Shown: positions 8,470 to 18,009, numbered from the stretch's first letter. The stretch is DNA of 64,000 nucleotides from SAR202-VII-2 sp965263165 (GCA_965263165.1 OZ253584.1:2046001-2110000), one strand, 5' to 3'. The notes: generated from the sequence alone by a model not told the origin. A program made the numbers and translations.

Positions 8470-11037
8470 ATGAGTATCGTGAACCGCTACGTTCAATTGC
8501 TCCTCCTCCTCACCATTGCGGTGACGGTGGCCTCCGTCGTCCTGTGGGCACGCGTGGCCGAGGGAGTTGCTTCGCTGGGGGGCTGGCTTCTGGAGTGGGC
8601 GGGCCTGGCCTGGCCTGTGATACTGCTGTGGGTCCTAGCCCTGATGTTGGCGCTCCGTTTCCAACGCTTCGGGGTTCTTAAGCGTTGGCCCCGATGGCTG
8701 GGAGCGCTGGCGCTCGTTGGAGTGGCCACGGGCGCAGCATCCTTCTTCACCGTGCCGTGGGAACGTTTCTATGACCTGAACTTGGGAGGAGCGCTGGGCG
8801 GCGCCATAGCCGGCAAGAGCGTTTGGCTGGCCTCTCTGCGCCTGACGCTGCTGGCGTTGATAGGCTTCGCAGGGGTGGGTCCGGGGATTGCAGCCGGACT
8901 TGCGCGCGCCTCCGGGGCGCATACCGTGGGGGCTGCTCGAAATGCCAATCTCATTGGCAGGGTGATATCGGCGCCGTTCAGGATGCTCGGGGCGCTGGCG
9001 TCGAGGCGGAGGGAAAAGGCGCCTCGGCCTAGTACTGCGCTTTCCCTCGCGTCTGTGGATGCCGAGGAGATGTCCGGCCCCGGAGGTTGGGAGACGCTGA
9101 GGAAGCCCGACTTCGGGCCGGTGGGGCCGGGTGAGTCCCGCGCCGGTCCATCTTCGTTTACGCGGGAGCCGAGGCAGCCTGTGCGGGGAACCGGAGCGCC
9201 GCCGGAAATGCCGCGCGAGGCCCCCAAGGAAAGGCCTCGCTTTGTGACGCCGGCCCCTGCTGCGCCTGCCTTCCAGCCCGGCGCTTGGCAGCCGGTGGCC
9301 AGTGTGCAACAGCCGCCGATTCAGGCCCCGGACGAAGTCACCATTGCTGAGCCGGAGGTGAGGGAGGAGACTCCTTCCGGGGTTGAAGAGCATCTGCTGT
9401 ACGAGGACGAATTCGAAGCGACGCCCTGGCGGTCGCCTGCGCCACCGGCGCAGGCCGGCGGCGGCGTGGCTCGCTCAAGCCTACCGGGCAATGAGGGCAG
9501 GGTCGCGCCGGTCAAATCGTCTGGCGATGGCTGGAAACTCCCGCCGTCGGGGATGCTGCGACTGGGCGCTGAGGAGCCGGTTGATGAGGTGGGGAACAGG
9601 GAGCGCGCCGAGCTGATAGGCCAGACGCTGGCCGACTACGGCATAGAGGTCGAAGTCTCCCAGATACGGCCTGGCCCCGTTGTAACCATGTTTGGCCTGA
9701 CGCCGGGATGGGTGAGGCGCAGCCGTCAACAGGCCCTGCGCGATGACAATGGCGACCCGGTGCGGGACGAACGCGGACGGGCGGTCACGCGTATGGTGGA
9801 GGAGCGCACGCGGGTGAAGGTAGACGCCATCCTCGCCAGGGAGAATGACCTGGCCCTTGCGCTTGCCTGTCCCAACCTCCGTTTCGAGGCGCCGGTGCCC
9901 GGCGAGAACATCGTGGGGATCGAGGTGCCCAACCCCCGGCAGTCAGTGGTTACGTTGCGCTCGGTAATGATGGCGGAGGAGTTCAGCCGCCACTCCGGCC
10001 GGTCTCGTCTGGCGTTCGCCCTGGGCAGAGGGCCGGGCGGGGCGGCGGAGGCTGCGGACCTGGGGAGCATGCCGCACCTTCTAGTAGCCGGGTCCACGGG
10101 CAGCGGCAAGAGCGTCTTCTTGAACTCTGTGATTCTGAGCCTGATCTACCAGTGCACGCCGCTGGAACTCAGGCTGTTGCTCATTGACCCGAAACGGGTT
10201 GAGTTGACGCCCCTGAATGGCCTCCCGCATCTGCTGGAGCCAGTCGTGGTGGAGCCGGAATTGGTGGTGCGGCACCTGAAAGGTCTGCTGCGGGAGATGA
10301 CCAAACGGTACAAGCAGATGGAGGCCTTGGGGGTTCGAAACATCCAGGGCCACAATGCCGCGGTTGAAGAGCGGGACCGCATGCCTTTCATTGTGGTGTG
10401 CCTGGATGAGTTGGCCGACCTGATGATGGTGGCCCCCCAGGACACGGAGCAGGCCATTTGCCGCCTGGCGCAGTTGGGCCGCGCAGCCGGTATTCACTTG
10501 ATCGTGGCGACGCAGCGGCCGTCAGTGAATGTGGTTACGGGGCTTATCAAGGCCAACTTCCCCGCTCGGATCAGTTTCAATGTTGTGTCACAGGTGGACT
10601 CGAGGACGATTCTGGACGCGGTGGGGGCGGAGCGGCTGCTGGGCCGCGGCGACATGCTGTTTCTGCCTCCCGAGTCGTCCAAGCCGCGGCGGATTCAGGG
10701 GACCTACGTTTCCGACGACGAGATCCAGGCGGTGCTGAAGTTCTGGCAGTCGCAGCCCTGTCCGCCTCCACCAGCGATCGACCTCAGCGCTCCTCCGTCT
10801 TCGGAAGAACGAGGCGTGGCGGGGGGCCATGACGACATGTTTGTGCAGGCGTTGAAGGTGGCCCGCACCCAACGCACGCTATCCACGTCCTTTCTTCAAC
10901 GCAAGCTGCGCATCGGCTACCCCCGGGCCAGCCGGTTGAAGGAGGAGCTGGAGGACGAAGGCGTAGTTGGCCCTACGGGCGAGGTATCCTCCACGATAGT
11001 CGACGACCTCCTGATGAGCCTTGAGGACGAGGGATAG
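8470..11037 (+). CDS. ftsK: DNA translocase FtsK/SpoIIIE
   Basis: ATP-driven DNA pump at the division septum that clears and resolves chromosome termini. The 855-residue protein has about four N-terminal membrane segments within residues 1-150, then a Pro/Glu-rich linker to about residue 360. The RecA-like motor has Walker A GSTGSGKSVFLNS near residue 540 and Walker B FIVVCLDELADLMM near residue 645. The C-terminal winged-helix gamma domain (RTLSTSFLQRKLRIGYPRA, about residues 795-815) reads orientation sequences in DNA. The linker is long, as is usual. Its stop overlaps an alternative TTG start of the next gene, so ftsK and accDA may be co-transcribed. Confidence 0.95.
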   Translation: MSIVNRYVQLLLLLTIAVTVASVVLWARVAEGVASLGGWLLEWAGLAWPVILLWVLALMLALRFQRFGVLKRWPRWLGALALVGVATGAASFFTVPWERFYDLNLGGALGGAIAGKSVWLASLRLTLLALIGFAGVGPGIAAGLARASGAHTVGAARNANLIGRVISAPFRMLGALASRRREKAPRPSTALSLASVDAEEMSGPGGWETLRKPDFGPVGPGESRAGPSSFTREPRQPVRGTGAPPEMPREAPKERPRFVTPAPAAPAFQPGAWQPVASVQQPPIQAPDEVTIAEPEVREETPSGVEEHLLYEDEFEATPWRSPAPPAQAGGGVARSSLPGNEGRVAPVKSSGDGWKLPPSGMLRLGAEEPVDEVGNRERAELIGQTLADYGIEVEVSQIRPGPVVTMFGLTPGWVRRSRQQALRDDNGDPVRDERGRAVTRMVEERTRVKVDAILARENDLALALACPNLRFEAPVPGENIVGIEVPNPRQSVVTLRSVMMAEEFSRHSGRSRLAFALGRGPGGAAEAADLGSMPHLLVAGSTGSGKSVFLNSVILSLIYQCTPLELRLLLIDPKRVELTPLNGLPHLLEPVVVEPELVVRHLKGLLREMTKRYKQMEALGVRNIQGHNAAVEERDRMPFIVVCLDELADLMMVAPQDTEQAICRLAQLGRAAGIHLIVATQRPSVNVVTGLIKANFPARISFNVVSQVDSRTILDAVGAERLLGRGDMLFLPPESSKPRRIQGTYVSDDEIQAVLKFWQSQPCPPPPAIDLSAPPSSEERGVAGGHDDMFVQALKVARTQRTLSTSFLQRKLRIGYPRASRLKEELEDEGVVGPTGEVSSTIVDDLLMSLEDEG

Positions 11038-11041
11038 CGCC

Positions 11042-12835
11042 ATGCGCCAGATCACCGACATGCTGGGCCGCCGCGGCCGCGAGGGAGCTTCCAAGACGGC
11101 GGGGGTTCCGGACCGGGAGACGTGCCTGTTCTGCAACTCTGCGCTGAAGGACAACGTGACGTACCAACGGCACCGGGTATGTCCCCAGTGCCGATTTCAT
11201 TACTCTGTGACTGCCCGCGAGCGCGTGCTGCAATTGGCGGATCCCGGCTCCTTTAAAGAGACCCACCGCTCGCTGATTTCGCTGGACCCACTGTCGTTTT
11301 CCAGCCAGGTGTCGTATCGGCGGAGGCTGTTCTCGGACCAGCGGCGGACGGGCCTGACGGAGGCGGCGGTGACCGGCGCGGCGACCATCGGCGGACTGCC
11401 CACGGTGTTGGTCGTGCTGGACTTTGGGTTCATGGGCGGCAGCATGGGCAGCGTGGTTGGCGAGAAGGTGGCCCTGGCCTTTGAGACGGCGGCTAGGCGG
11501 AAGATGCCGTTGGTTGCGGTGGTGACGAGCGGCGGCGCCCGGTTGCAGGAGGGCCCGCTGTCGATGATGCAGATGGCCAAGACCGTTGTTGCCGCCGCCC
11601 GCTTTCACGAGAAGGGGCTTCCCTTCGTGTGCGTTATGGCCAACCCCACGTCCGGCCAAGTCTACGCGTCCTATGCCAGCCTTGCCGACGTCATCATGGC
11701 GGAAACGGGCGCGCTGATGGGCTTCGCCTCGCTGCGGGGCATGGAGGAGGCTACGAACCACCCCGTGCCCGCGGGTGCCCATACGGCAGAGGCCCACCTG
11801 GCCCACGGCGTCCTTGACTTTGTCATCGACCGGGAGCAGCTCAAGGAGACACTAGGGACGCTTTTGGACCTATTGCGCCATCGTTATTCGCTGCGGCCGG
11901 AGGGCAAGGTTCAGCACGTTGACCAGATCGAGGACCCCACTGTGAAGCCAGCCTGGGGTAGGGTGGAACTGGCCCGGCACAGCCGCAGGCCTTCCGGCAA
12001 GGACTTCATCGAGCGAATGGTGTCGAACTACGTGGAACTCCACGGGGACCGGGTGTACGGCGACGACCCCTCGGTGATCGTTGCGCTGGGGTCTCTGGGT
12101 GGGCAAGGGGTCATGTTCATTGGGCACGACCGGCGCAGTGGCGACGGCCAGCCCCTTCCAGAGGGATTCCGCAAGGCCCAGAGGGGCATGAGGCTGGCCG
12201 CCAAGTTCGGGTTGCCGGTGATCACGCTCATCGACACTCCGGGAGCCAACGCCAGCCTTGAATCGGAGGAACGCGGCATTGGGCAAGCGGTGGCCTCGGC
12301 TATGGCCACCATGGCGGAGTTGCCCGTCCCCACGATAGCTGTTGTGCTGGGCGAGGGCGGCAACGAGGCGGCAATTGCCTTCGGGGTTGCCGACCGCATC
12401 ATTATGATGGAGAACGCCATCCTGAGCCCGATCTCGCCGGAAGGGGCGGCGGCGCTGCTTTACCGGGACCCGAGCAGGGCGAACGAGGTTGCGGAGTCGC
12501 TGAGGCTTACGGCCGCCGACTGCTTGGACATGGGCATCGTGGACGGCGTAGTGCGCGAGCCGGACGACGGGGCCCATGCCGACCCGGCGGCCGCGGCTCG
12601 GCGCCTGGAGCGGGAGCTCCTGTACAACCTGTCGCTGTTGGAGCAGCACAAGATCAAGCAGCTGCTCCGGGACCGCTACCGGAAGTTCCGCCGCATGGGT
12701 GAGTACAGTTCTCGCTTCAAGGCCCTGGTGGTGAAGGAAGCTGAGTTGCTTTCGGGCTACCTGGCCGGGCGTGTTCGCCGCGCCCGGCGCCGTCACGACG
12801 AGGCGGAGGAAGAAGAAGAGGGTATCCCCGAGTAA
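11042..12835 (+). CDS. accDA: Acetyl-CoA carboxylase carboxyltransferase, fused beta-alpha subunits
   Basis: Transfers the carboxyl group from biotin-BCCP to acetyl-CoA, giving malonyl-CoA for fatty-acid synthesis. The 597-residue protein fuses an AccD-like half to an AccA-like half. The N-terminal zinc ribbon has C28-x2-C31 and C47-x2-C50, then MGGSMGSVVGEK and TSGGARLQEG, classic AccD motifs. From about residue 310 the AccA half begins, with RPSGKDFIERM, ELHGDR, TLIDTPGA and GEGGNEAAIAFG. ATG 11042 follows a GAGG-rich site at normal spacing; the frame also opens at TTG 11021 inside ftsK. The fusion is known in other bacteria and enforces 1:1 subunits. Confidence 0.93.
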   Translation: MRQITDMLGRRGREGASKTAGVPDRETCLFCNSALKDNVTYQRHRVCPQCRFHYSVTARERVLQLADPGSFKETHRSLISLDPLSFSSQVSYRRRLFSDQRRTGLTEAAVTGAATIGGLPTVLVVLDFGFMGGSMGSVVGEKVALAFETAARRKMPLVAVVTSGGARLQEGPLSMMQMAKTVVAAARFHEKGLPFVCVMANPTSGQVYASYASLADVIMAETGALMGFASLRGMEEATNHPVPAGAHTAEAHLAHGVLDFVIDREQLKETLGTLLDLLRHRYSLRPEGKVQHVDQIEDPTVKPAWGRVELARHSRRPSGKDFIERMVSNYVELHGDRVYGDDPSVIVALGSLGGQGVMFIGHDRRSGDGQPLPEGFRKAQRGMRLAAKFGLPVITLIDTPGANASLESEERGIGQAVASAMATMAELPVPTIAVVLGEGGNEAAIAFGVADRIIMMENAILSPISPEGAAALLYRDPSRANEVAESLRLTAADCLDMGIVDGVVREPDDGAHADPAAAARRLERELLYNLSLLEQHKIKQLLRDRYRKFRRMGEYSSRFKALVVKEAELLSGYLAGRVRRARRRHDEAEEEEEGIPE

Positions 12836-12957
12836 GGGTCTGCAACCGCGTCCCGTCAACTGCGCGTAAGCGCATGGGTGCCGCTCGCGCTTCTCCGCCC
12901 CCGAAGGTTGCCGCGGCTCGGGTCGACCCCGCCCCTGAAGGACTATCGAGCGCCGTC

Positions 12958-13191
12958 ATGTCCATGTCCTCCGATGCCGACTTGCTTCACTCCGCCGTCT
13001 TGGAGACGCTCGACGCCAATCCTGACCTTGTCCGGCGCTGGTTGAGCAACGAGCCGGGAAGCTGGGGGGCGCTGGCGGGGAAGGGGGTGGTGGCCTACCG
13101 CCAGCGGCTGGGGCGTAGGCTGACGGAAATCGAGCGCAGGCGGGTGTGGGCGTTGCTTTGGGACCGGCTAGCGGGGCTGCAAGGTCAGTAG
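12958..13191 (+). CDS. Small hypothetical protein
   Basis: A 77-residue product downstream of accDA on the same strand. I do not recognise the family. The sequence is charged and looks helical (LDANPDLVRRWLSNEPG, then a conserved-looking GKGVVAYRQRLGRRLTEIERRRVW tract), with no signal peptide or membrane segment. The frame extends upstream to 12874, but the extra residues are Ala/Pro-rich and lack protein character, so I start at ATG 12958. No strong ribosome site is seen. The opposite strand is open here over 82 codons, but with a Pro/Ser-rich low-complexity product typical of a shadow frame. Confidence 0.55.
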   Translation: MSMSSDADLLHSAVLETLDANPDLVRRWLSNEPGSWGALAGKGVVAYRQRLGRRLTEIERRRVWALLWDRLAGLQGQ

Positions 13192-13252
13192 GCCGCGGCT
13201 CCAAGGGACATGGTTACAGGCGTGGAGGCGGGAGGGGCTGCCGATGCCGCCG

Positions 13253-14098
13253 CTAAGGCTCTTCCTCTCTGTTCAGCAGGTCTTCCACAAGGGGCAGTAG
13301 GTTGGCGACGGCGTAGTCGTATTCCTGGCGGACGGCGTTAGAGGAGAGGACGGCGGGCTTGGAGGTGTCCCGGTAATCGGAGCGCAGTTGGAAGCGTCCA
13401 AGGAAAGGGATGGCCAGTTCCTCGGACAGCTCCTCGCCGGCGCCGGAACCGAACATGTCGCCGGAAAAGTTTTCCACGACGCCCATGACGCGGATGTTCA
13501 TCTTCTTGATCATGTTGATGGAGCGCTTGGCGTCGAGCTTTGCCAACTCCTGGGGCGTGGCAACTACGACAAAGCCGTCTGGGCTGATGAGCTGCATGAC
13601 GGTGAGGGGAGCGTCGGAGGTGCCGGGGGGCAGGTCAATGACAAGGAAGTCCAACTCGCCCCAATCGGTTACCTCCAGGAATTGGTTAATGGCGTTGTGG
13701 ATCATAGGTCCGCGCCAGATGATGGCCTCGTCCTCGTGCTCTTGGAAGAAGGCCATGGACACGACCCGGAACCCGAAGGTCTGGCTGGGGATGATGTGGC
13801 CGTTGACGTAGGCCGGGCGCTCGGGGACGCCGAGGAGCTTGGGAACGTTGGGGCAGTCGATGTCAGCGTCGAGGAGACCGACGCGGTAGCCGCGGTTGGC
13901 GAGGTTGGCGGCGAGGTTGACGGCGACGGTGGTCTTGCCGACGCCGCCCTTGCCGCTATAGACGCCGAGGCGCACCTTGATTTGTTTCAGGCGCTCGCTG
14001 ATAGCCTTCTGTCGCTGCCACGACTTCTTCATCGCATCCAGGCGTTGTTTTTCCTGGGGCGTCATCTGACGCGGGGCGCCGCGCTGAACGTCTGCCAT
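13253..14098 (-). CDS. mrp: Mrp/NBP35-family P-loop ATPase, lacking the C-terminal CxxC
   Basis: Deviant-Walker P-loop ATPase of the MinD/Mrp family, whose usual role is carrying Fe-S clusters to apoproteins. The 281-residue product has GKGGVGKTTVAVNLA near residue 51, DADIDCPNVP near 78 and VIDLPPGTSD near 153. Most Mrp proteins have a CPxCG-type motif after VVENMS; here the matching stretch reads VVENFSGDMFGSGAG with no cysteine, and the protein has only one cysteine in all. It may therefore bind no cluster itself. A SufT-like gene lies 125 bases upstream on the same strand, which supports a role in Fe-S assembly as an ATPase partner. Confidence 0.88.
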   Translation of the reverse strand: MADVQRGAPRQMTPQEKQRLDAMKKSWQRQKAISERLKQIKVRLGVYSGKGGVGKTTVAVNLAANLANRGYRVGLLDADIDCPNVPKLLGVPERPAYVNGHIIPSQTFGFRVVSMAFFQEHEDEAIIWRGPMIHNAINQFLEVTDWGELDFLVIDLPPGTSDAPLTVMQLISPDGFVVVATPQELAKLDAKRSINMIKKMNIRVMGVVENFSGDMFGSGAGEELSEELAIPFLGRFQLRSDYRDTSKPAVLSSNAVRQEYDYAVANLLPLVEDLLNREEEP

Positions 14099-14222
14099 GA
14101 AAGGCTACCTCAACTGAAGCTCTGAGTATGGGCGCCAGAGGGCCGCTGTGGCCGGGCATGGCGCGCGGAGAGGGCGTGAGCGGAAGGAACTTCGCGAGTC
14201 TGTGGGCTGTCTGGGGTGATTG

Positions 14223-14543
14223 CTAGTCGTCCATGCCAAGGAGCTTGCGGCCTTCCTCGGTGATGCGTTCGGGAGTCCAGGGAGGGTCGAAGACGACCTC
14301 CACGTGGGCTTCTTCCACGCCTTCCAGTTCGGTGATGGCCCACTCGGCGTTCTGGGCGATGAAGGGGCCCATGCCGCAGCCGGCGGCGGTGAGCGTCATC
14401 TCGACGTAGACCTGGTTGCTTGCGTCGATGTCTACGCCGTAGACCAGGCCGAGGTCGACGATGTTGACGGGAATCTCAGGGTCGTAGACATCGCGCAGAG
14501 CGTCCATGACCTCTTCCTGCGTTACCTTGCTTTGTTGCACCAT
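14223..14543 (-). CDS. SufT/MIP18-family (DUF59) Fe-S assembly factor
   Basis: Small cytoplasmic protein of the DUF59/PaaD family, members of which help mature Fe-S proteins. The 106-residue product contains the family motif DVYDPEIPVNIVDLGLVYGV near residue 14 and the conserved LTAAGCGMGP loop with its single cysteine, then VEVVFDPPWTPERIT near the end. The frame opens at 14735, but homology begins only at MVQQSKVTQEEVM, so I use ATG 14543, which is preceded by an AGGGGG site. It lies just upstream of mrp on the same strand; DUF59-Mrp pairing is common and points to one Fe-S pathway. Confidence 0.88.
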   Translation of the reverse strand: MVQQSKVTQEEVMDALRDVYDPEIPVNIVDLGLVYGVDIDASNQVYVEMTLTAAGCGMGPFIAQNAEWAITELEGVEEAHVEVVFDPPWTPERITEEGRKLLGMDD

Positions 14544-14734
14544 CGGGGCACCCCCTGCTGATTTCAACGGACCCTTTGTCATGGACCCTTCGTCGTTAAT
14601 GGCTCCTCTATCTTGCCGCGATTGTAGGGTTAGCGGGCTGCCAATGTCAAAAGAGGAAAGAACCACAGTTGCCGCGTTGGCGTGGCCAGTGGGCAAAGGG
14701 GGGAGGGATGGCCGTGGGCGCGGCTGCGGCGCCA

Positions 14735-15739
14735 CTATTTCGACAGCGTGCTGAGGAGCAGTCCTTCCGCCGTCTGCCGCTGGGCTGCGATGGCGAACAC
14801 CACGCTGCTGCCGCTGTTGGCGACAAGAAGTTCGAGGCCGTCGATTTCACGGGCGTAGGCCTTGACGTCGTCGCCGATGGTGACGGCTGCAAGGCCCGCC
14901 TCGCCTGCGAAGCTGCTGAGTAGGAGCCCCAGGAGGAAGCTGGGATAGCCCGAATGTGCAACGAAGACGGCGCCAAGTCCAGCCTCCTTGAAGAAGGCCA
15001 GGTCCACCCTGTCTGGAATCGCGAGGGCGGGGTCGGCGTAGACGCCAAAGGCCGCGAGCCTCACTCGAAGAGCGCCCAGCGACGGAGTGACCCCCGCCGC
15101 GTCAACGCCCCCCTTTCGAGCCATTCCCTCAATGTCCAGGTTCACTACATCCAGGAAGCCGGCGGCTAGTGGCGGGACGGGCGGATGCTCCGGGAGGCGC
15201 TTCATCAACTCCCAGGCTTCCTCGTTGCGCTCCTCCAAGGGGCCGAGGGTGTGGGTCTGGACGGAGCGTTCAACCGCATCGCGCCAGAAGCCGTTGCCCC
15301 GCGCGAGGTGGATGGTTGCTCCTGACCTGACGCTCCACAGCATGGCGTCGCCGCGGGCGGCCAGCGCCTGCTGGAGGCGGACGGCGTCAGCCTCGGTCGG
15401 AAGGGTGATCCCACTGCCAAAATTGCCCACCGTTGGGCCGGACCACGCCGTCACCGAGCGGACGATGATGTTGCCGGCGTTGTCCGAGGCGCCGGCGAGG
15501 TAAGCGTTCGGGATCTGGAGGGGCGAGGCCTTGGAGGTGTAGACGTAGGCGGCGATGCCGGCGTCCGGCAGGACGGCATCGGCGAATCCCGGCGGGAGGG
15601 CTGGGTCGCCCTCGGGCAGACCGCCGGTGCAGGAGAGCAGTAGGAGAAGGGCGAGCGCGGCCAGCGCCAGGGGACAGGCCCCAGGCCAACGCAGGGGCGA
15701 GGCGGCAAGGCAGCCAGGCATGGGAGGGAGGAAGCTCAT
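14735..15739 (-). CDS. Putative lipoprotein of unknown function
   Basis: Exported protein of 334 residues. The N-terminus has a long hydrophobic stretch (LALAALALLLLLSC) ending in a lipobox-like cysteine near residue 37, so the mature protein is probably lipid-anchored outside the membrane. The mature part begins near DPALPPGFADAVLPDAG and shows alternating strand-like segments (VYTSKASPLQIPN, MLWSVRSGATIHLARG). I recognise no enzymatic motif or family. The start could be ATG 15739 or ATG 15718; neither has a strong ribosome site. It follows uvrB on the same strand after a 40-base gap. Confidence 0.7.
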   Translation of the reverse strand: MSFLPPMPGCLAASPLRWPGACPLALAALALLLLLSCTGGLPEGDPALPPGFADAVLPDAGIAAYVYTSKASPLQIPNAYLAGASDNAGNIIVRSVTAWSGPTVGNFGSGITLPTEADAVRLQQALAARGDAMLWSVRSGATIHLARGNGFWRDAVERSVQTHTLGPLEERNEEAWELMKRLPEHPPVPPLAAGFLDVVNLDIEGMARKGGVDAAGVTPSLGALRVRLAAFGVYADPALAIPDRVDLAFFKEAGLGAVFVAHSGYPSFLLGLLLSSFAGEAGLAAVTIGDDVKAYAREIDGLELLVANSGSSVVFAIAAQRQTAEGLLLSTLSK

Positions 15740-15779
15740 GGCGGCGGCGAGGCGGTGGGGACTCTCGGGCGCCGGCTTC

Positions 15780-17828
15780 TCAGCGCCGGCCCCGGACCAG
15801 CTCGGTGTCCTTGGCGGGGTCGGGCTGCAGGGCCAGGATCTTTCGCAGGTCCACGATTTCGTCCCTGATGAGGGCGGCCTTCTCGAACTCCAGGCTCTTG
15901 GCGGCTTGGCGCATCTGCGACTCGAGATCTTTGACGACCCTGGTGAGTTCGTCTCGCGGCAGTTCCTTGCTGACGTGGTAGGGGGCCTTTTCCTCGGCGA
16001 CGGCGCGGATGCGCTCCGTGATATCGCGGATGGCCTTGCGAATGCCCTGGGGGGTGATGCCGTGCTCCTCGTTGTAGGCCTTTTGGATGGCGCGGCGGCG
16101 GTCCGTTTCGCCGATGGCGGCCTTCATGGAGGCGGTCATGTTGTCGGCGTACATGATAACGTGGCCGTCGATGTGGCGCGCTGCCCGACCGATCATCTGC
16201 ACGAGCGAGGATGATGAGCGCAGGTACCCCTCTTTGTCGGCGTCGAGGATGGCGACGAGGCTGACCTCCGGTAGGTCGAGGCCTTCCCGCAGGAGGTTGA
16301 TGCCGACCACGACATCGTAGACGCCGAGGCGGAGGTCCCGCAGGATTTCGGAACGCTGGAGGGTGTCGACCTCCGAGTGGAGGTAGTGGGTTTTGACGCT
16401 CATTTCCAGGAGGTAGTCGGCCAACTCCTCGGCCATGCGCTTGGTGAGGGTGGTGACGAGGCAGCGCTGGCCCAGCTTGACGCGGCGGTTGATCTGCTCC
16501 AGGAGGTCGTCTATCTGACCGCGGGTGGGCTTGACTTCAAGGGTTGGGTCGAGGAGTCCCGTGGGGCGGATGACCTGCTCGACGATCTGCTGGCTGTGCT
16601 GCAACTCGTAGGGGCCGGGTGTGGCGGACACGTAGACGGCCTGGTTGATGTGCTGGTTGAACTCGTCGAAGTTCAGTGGGCGGTTGTCTATGGCCGAGGG
16701 GAGACGGAAGCCGAAGTCGACGAGGGTCTCCTTGCGGCGGACGTCCCCGTGGAACATGCCGCGGACCTGGGGCAAGGTCATATGCGACTCGTCGATGAAG
16801 AGGAGGAAGTCGGCGGGGAAGTAGTCGATGAGGCACGAGGGGGTGGACCAACAGGAGACGGCGAGGCGGCCGTCGGGCGGAGCATGGCGGCGCGCCAAGT
16901 GGCAGGAGTAGTTCTCGATGCCGGCGCAGTAGCCCGTCTCGCGGATCATCTCGATGTCAAAGCGCGTCCGCTGTTCCAGGCGCTGGGCCTCCACGAGCTT
17001 ATCGCGGTCGCGCAGCCAGTCGAGCCTCTCCGCGAGCTCCAGCTTGATGTCCTTTATAGCCTCCTCCATCTTCTCCTCGCCGGTGACGAAGTGCTTGGCG
17101 GGGTAGATTTCGATGCTATCGCGCTGGGCCAACATCTCGCCTGTGAGGGGGTCGACCTCCATGATCCGCTCCACCTGGTCGCCGAACCACTCCACCCTTA
17201 GGGCGATTTCCTCGTAGGCGGGCAGGATTTCCAGGGTGTCGCCCCGGACGCGGAACCGCCCCCGGGAGATGTCCATGTTGGTGCGTTCGTACTGCATGTC
17301 GACGAGGCGGCGTATGGCGAGGTCGCGGCTGGTCTGCTTTCCCTGCTCAAGGGCAAGCACGAATTGGAAGTATTCATCGGGCGAGCCGAGTCCATAGATG
17401 CAGGATACCGACGCCACGACGACGACGTCCCGGCGGGTGAGGACGGCCCTGGTGGCGGCGTGACGCAGCTTGTCGAGCTCGTCGTTGATGTCCGACTCCT
17501 TTTCGATGTAGGTGTCGGAGCGGGGAACGTAGGCCTCGGGTTGATAGTAGTCGTAGTAGGAGACGAAGTACTCGACGGCGTTGTCGGGGAAGAAGTCTTT
17601 GAACTCGGTGGCGAGCTGGGCGGCGAGGGTCTTGTTGTGGGCGATGACGAGGGTGGGTCTCTGGACGGCCTCAATGACCTTGGCCATGGAGAAGGTCTTG
17701 CCGCTGCCGGTGACGCCGAGGAGGGTCTGGTGCGCGAGGCCGCGCCGCAGCCCGTCGGCCAGCGCCTCGATGGCCTGGGGCTGGTCGCCGGTGGGTTGGA
17801 ACTCTGCGGCTACTTTGAAGTCAGGCAT
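15780..17828 (-). CDS. uvrB: Excinuclease ABC subunit B
   Basis: Damage-verification helicase of nucleotide excision repair, loaded by UvrA and cut-competent with UvrC. The 682-residue protein has Walker A GVTGSGKTFSMAK near residue 40, the beta-hairpin region YYDYYQPEAYVP near residue 95 that inserts between DNA strands, FIDESHMTLPQ, SATPGPYE, LREGLDLPEV and the motif VI region QMIGRAARH. The C-terminal UVR motif (LEFEKAALIRDEI, about residues 645-660) binds UvrC. An inverted repeat 80 bases upstream is a possible operator. A 73-base copy of its 5' end lies at 19669-19741. Confidence 0.97.
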   Translation of the reverse strand: MPDFKVAAEFQPTGDQPQAIEALADGLRRGLAHQTLLGVTGSGKTFSMAKVIEAVQRPTLVIAHNKTLAAQLATEFKDFFPDNAVEYFVSYYDYYQPEAYVPRSDTYIEKESDINDELDKLRHAATRAVLTRRDVVVVASVSCIYGLGSPDEYFQFVLALEQGKQTSRDLAIRRLVDMQYERTNMDISRGRFRVRGDTLEILPAYEEIALRVEWFGDQVERIMEVDPLTGEMLAQRDSIEIYPAKHFVTGEEKMEEAIKDIKLELAERLDWLRDRDKLVEAQRLEQRTRFDIEMIRETGYCAGIENYSCHLARRHAPPDGRLAVSCWSTPSCLIDYFPADFLLFIDESHMTLPQVRGMFHGDVRRKETLVDFGFRLPSAIDNRPLNFDEFNQHINQAVYVSATPGPYELQHSQQIVEQVIRPTGLLDPTLEVKPTRGQIDDLLEQINRRVKLGQRCLVTTLTKRMAEELADYLLEMSVKTHYLHSEVDTLQRSEILRDLRLGVYDVVVGINLLREGLDLPEVSLVAILDADKEGYLRSSSSLVQMIGRAARHIDGHVIMYADNMTASMKAAIGETDRRRAIQKAYNEEHGITPQGIRKAIRDITERIRAVAEEKAPYHVSKELPRDELTRVVKDLESQMRQAAKSLEFEKAALIRDEIVDLRKILALQPDPAKDTELVRGRR

Positions 17829-17906
17829 TGGGTGAAGTCAGTCATTGGGTGGTGGGGAGCCAATCCAATCATACCAGAAGAGGAGCTCCGAGCCGGGGCG
17901 CCGCCG

Positions 17907-17922
17907 AATGACTCGTGTCATT
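17907..17922. promoter_or_regulatory. Inverted repeat upstream of uvrB, possible operator
   Basis: AATGAC-TCGT-GTCATT is a perfect 6-base inverted repeat with a 4-base spacer, about 80 bases upstream of the uvrB start in a 180-base gap. uvrB is often under SOS control, so an SOS-type repressor site is one possibility. The motif does not match the Gram-positive LexA box GAACNNNNGTTC, so the regulator is unknown. Confidence 0.35.
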
Positions 17923-18009
17923 AGAAGTGGGAGGCGCGCCGCGGCTCTGGGACAACGCGCTCTCGCGCCTGCACTCCTCTAGTAGAACCCCGGGGCCTCG
18001 ATAGGTGGG

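Noticed and set aside
16377..17201. Long plus-strand frame opposite uvrB
   Set aside because: Product rich in Val/Gly/Asp typical of antisense to GC-rich genes; uvrB is unambiguous.
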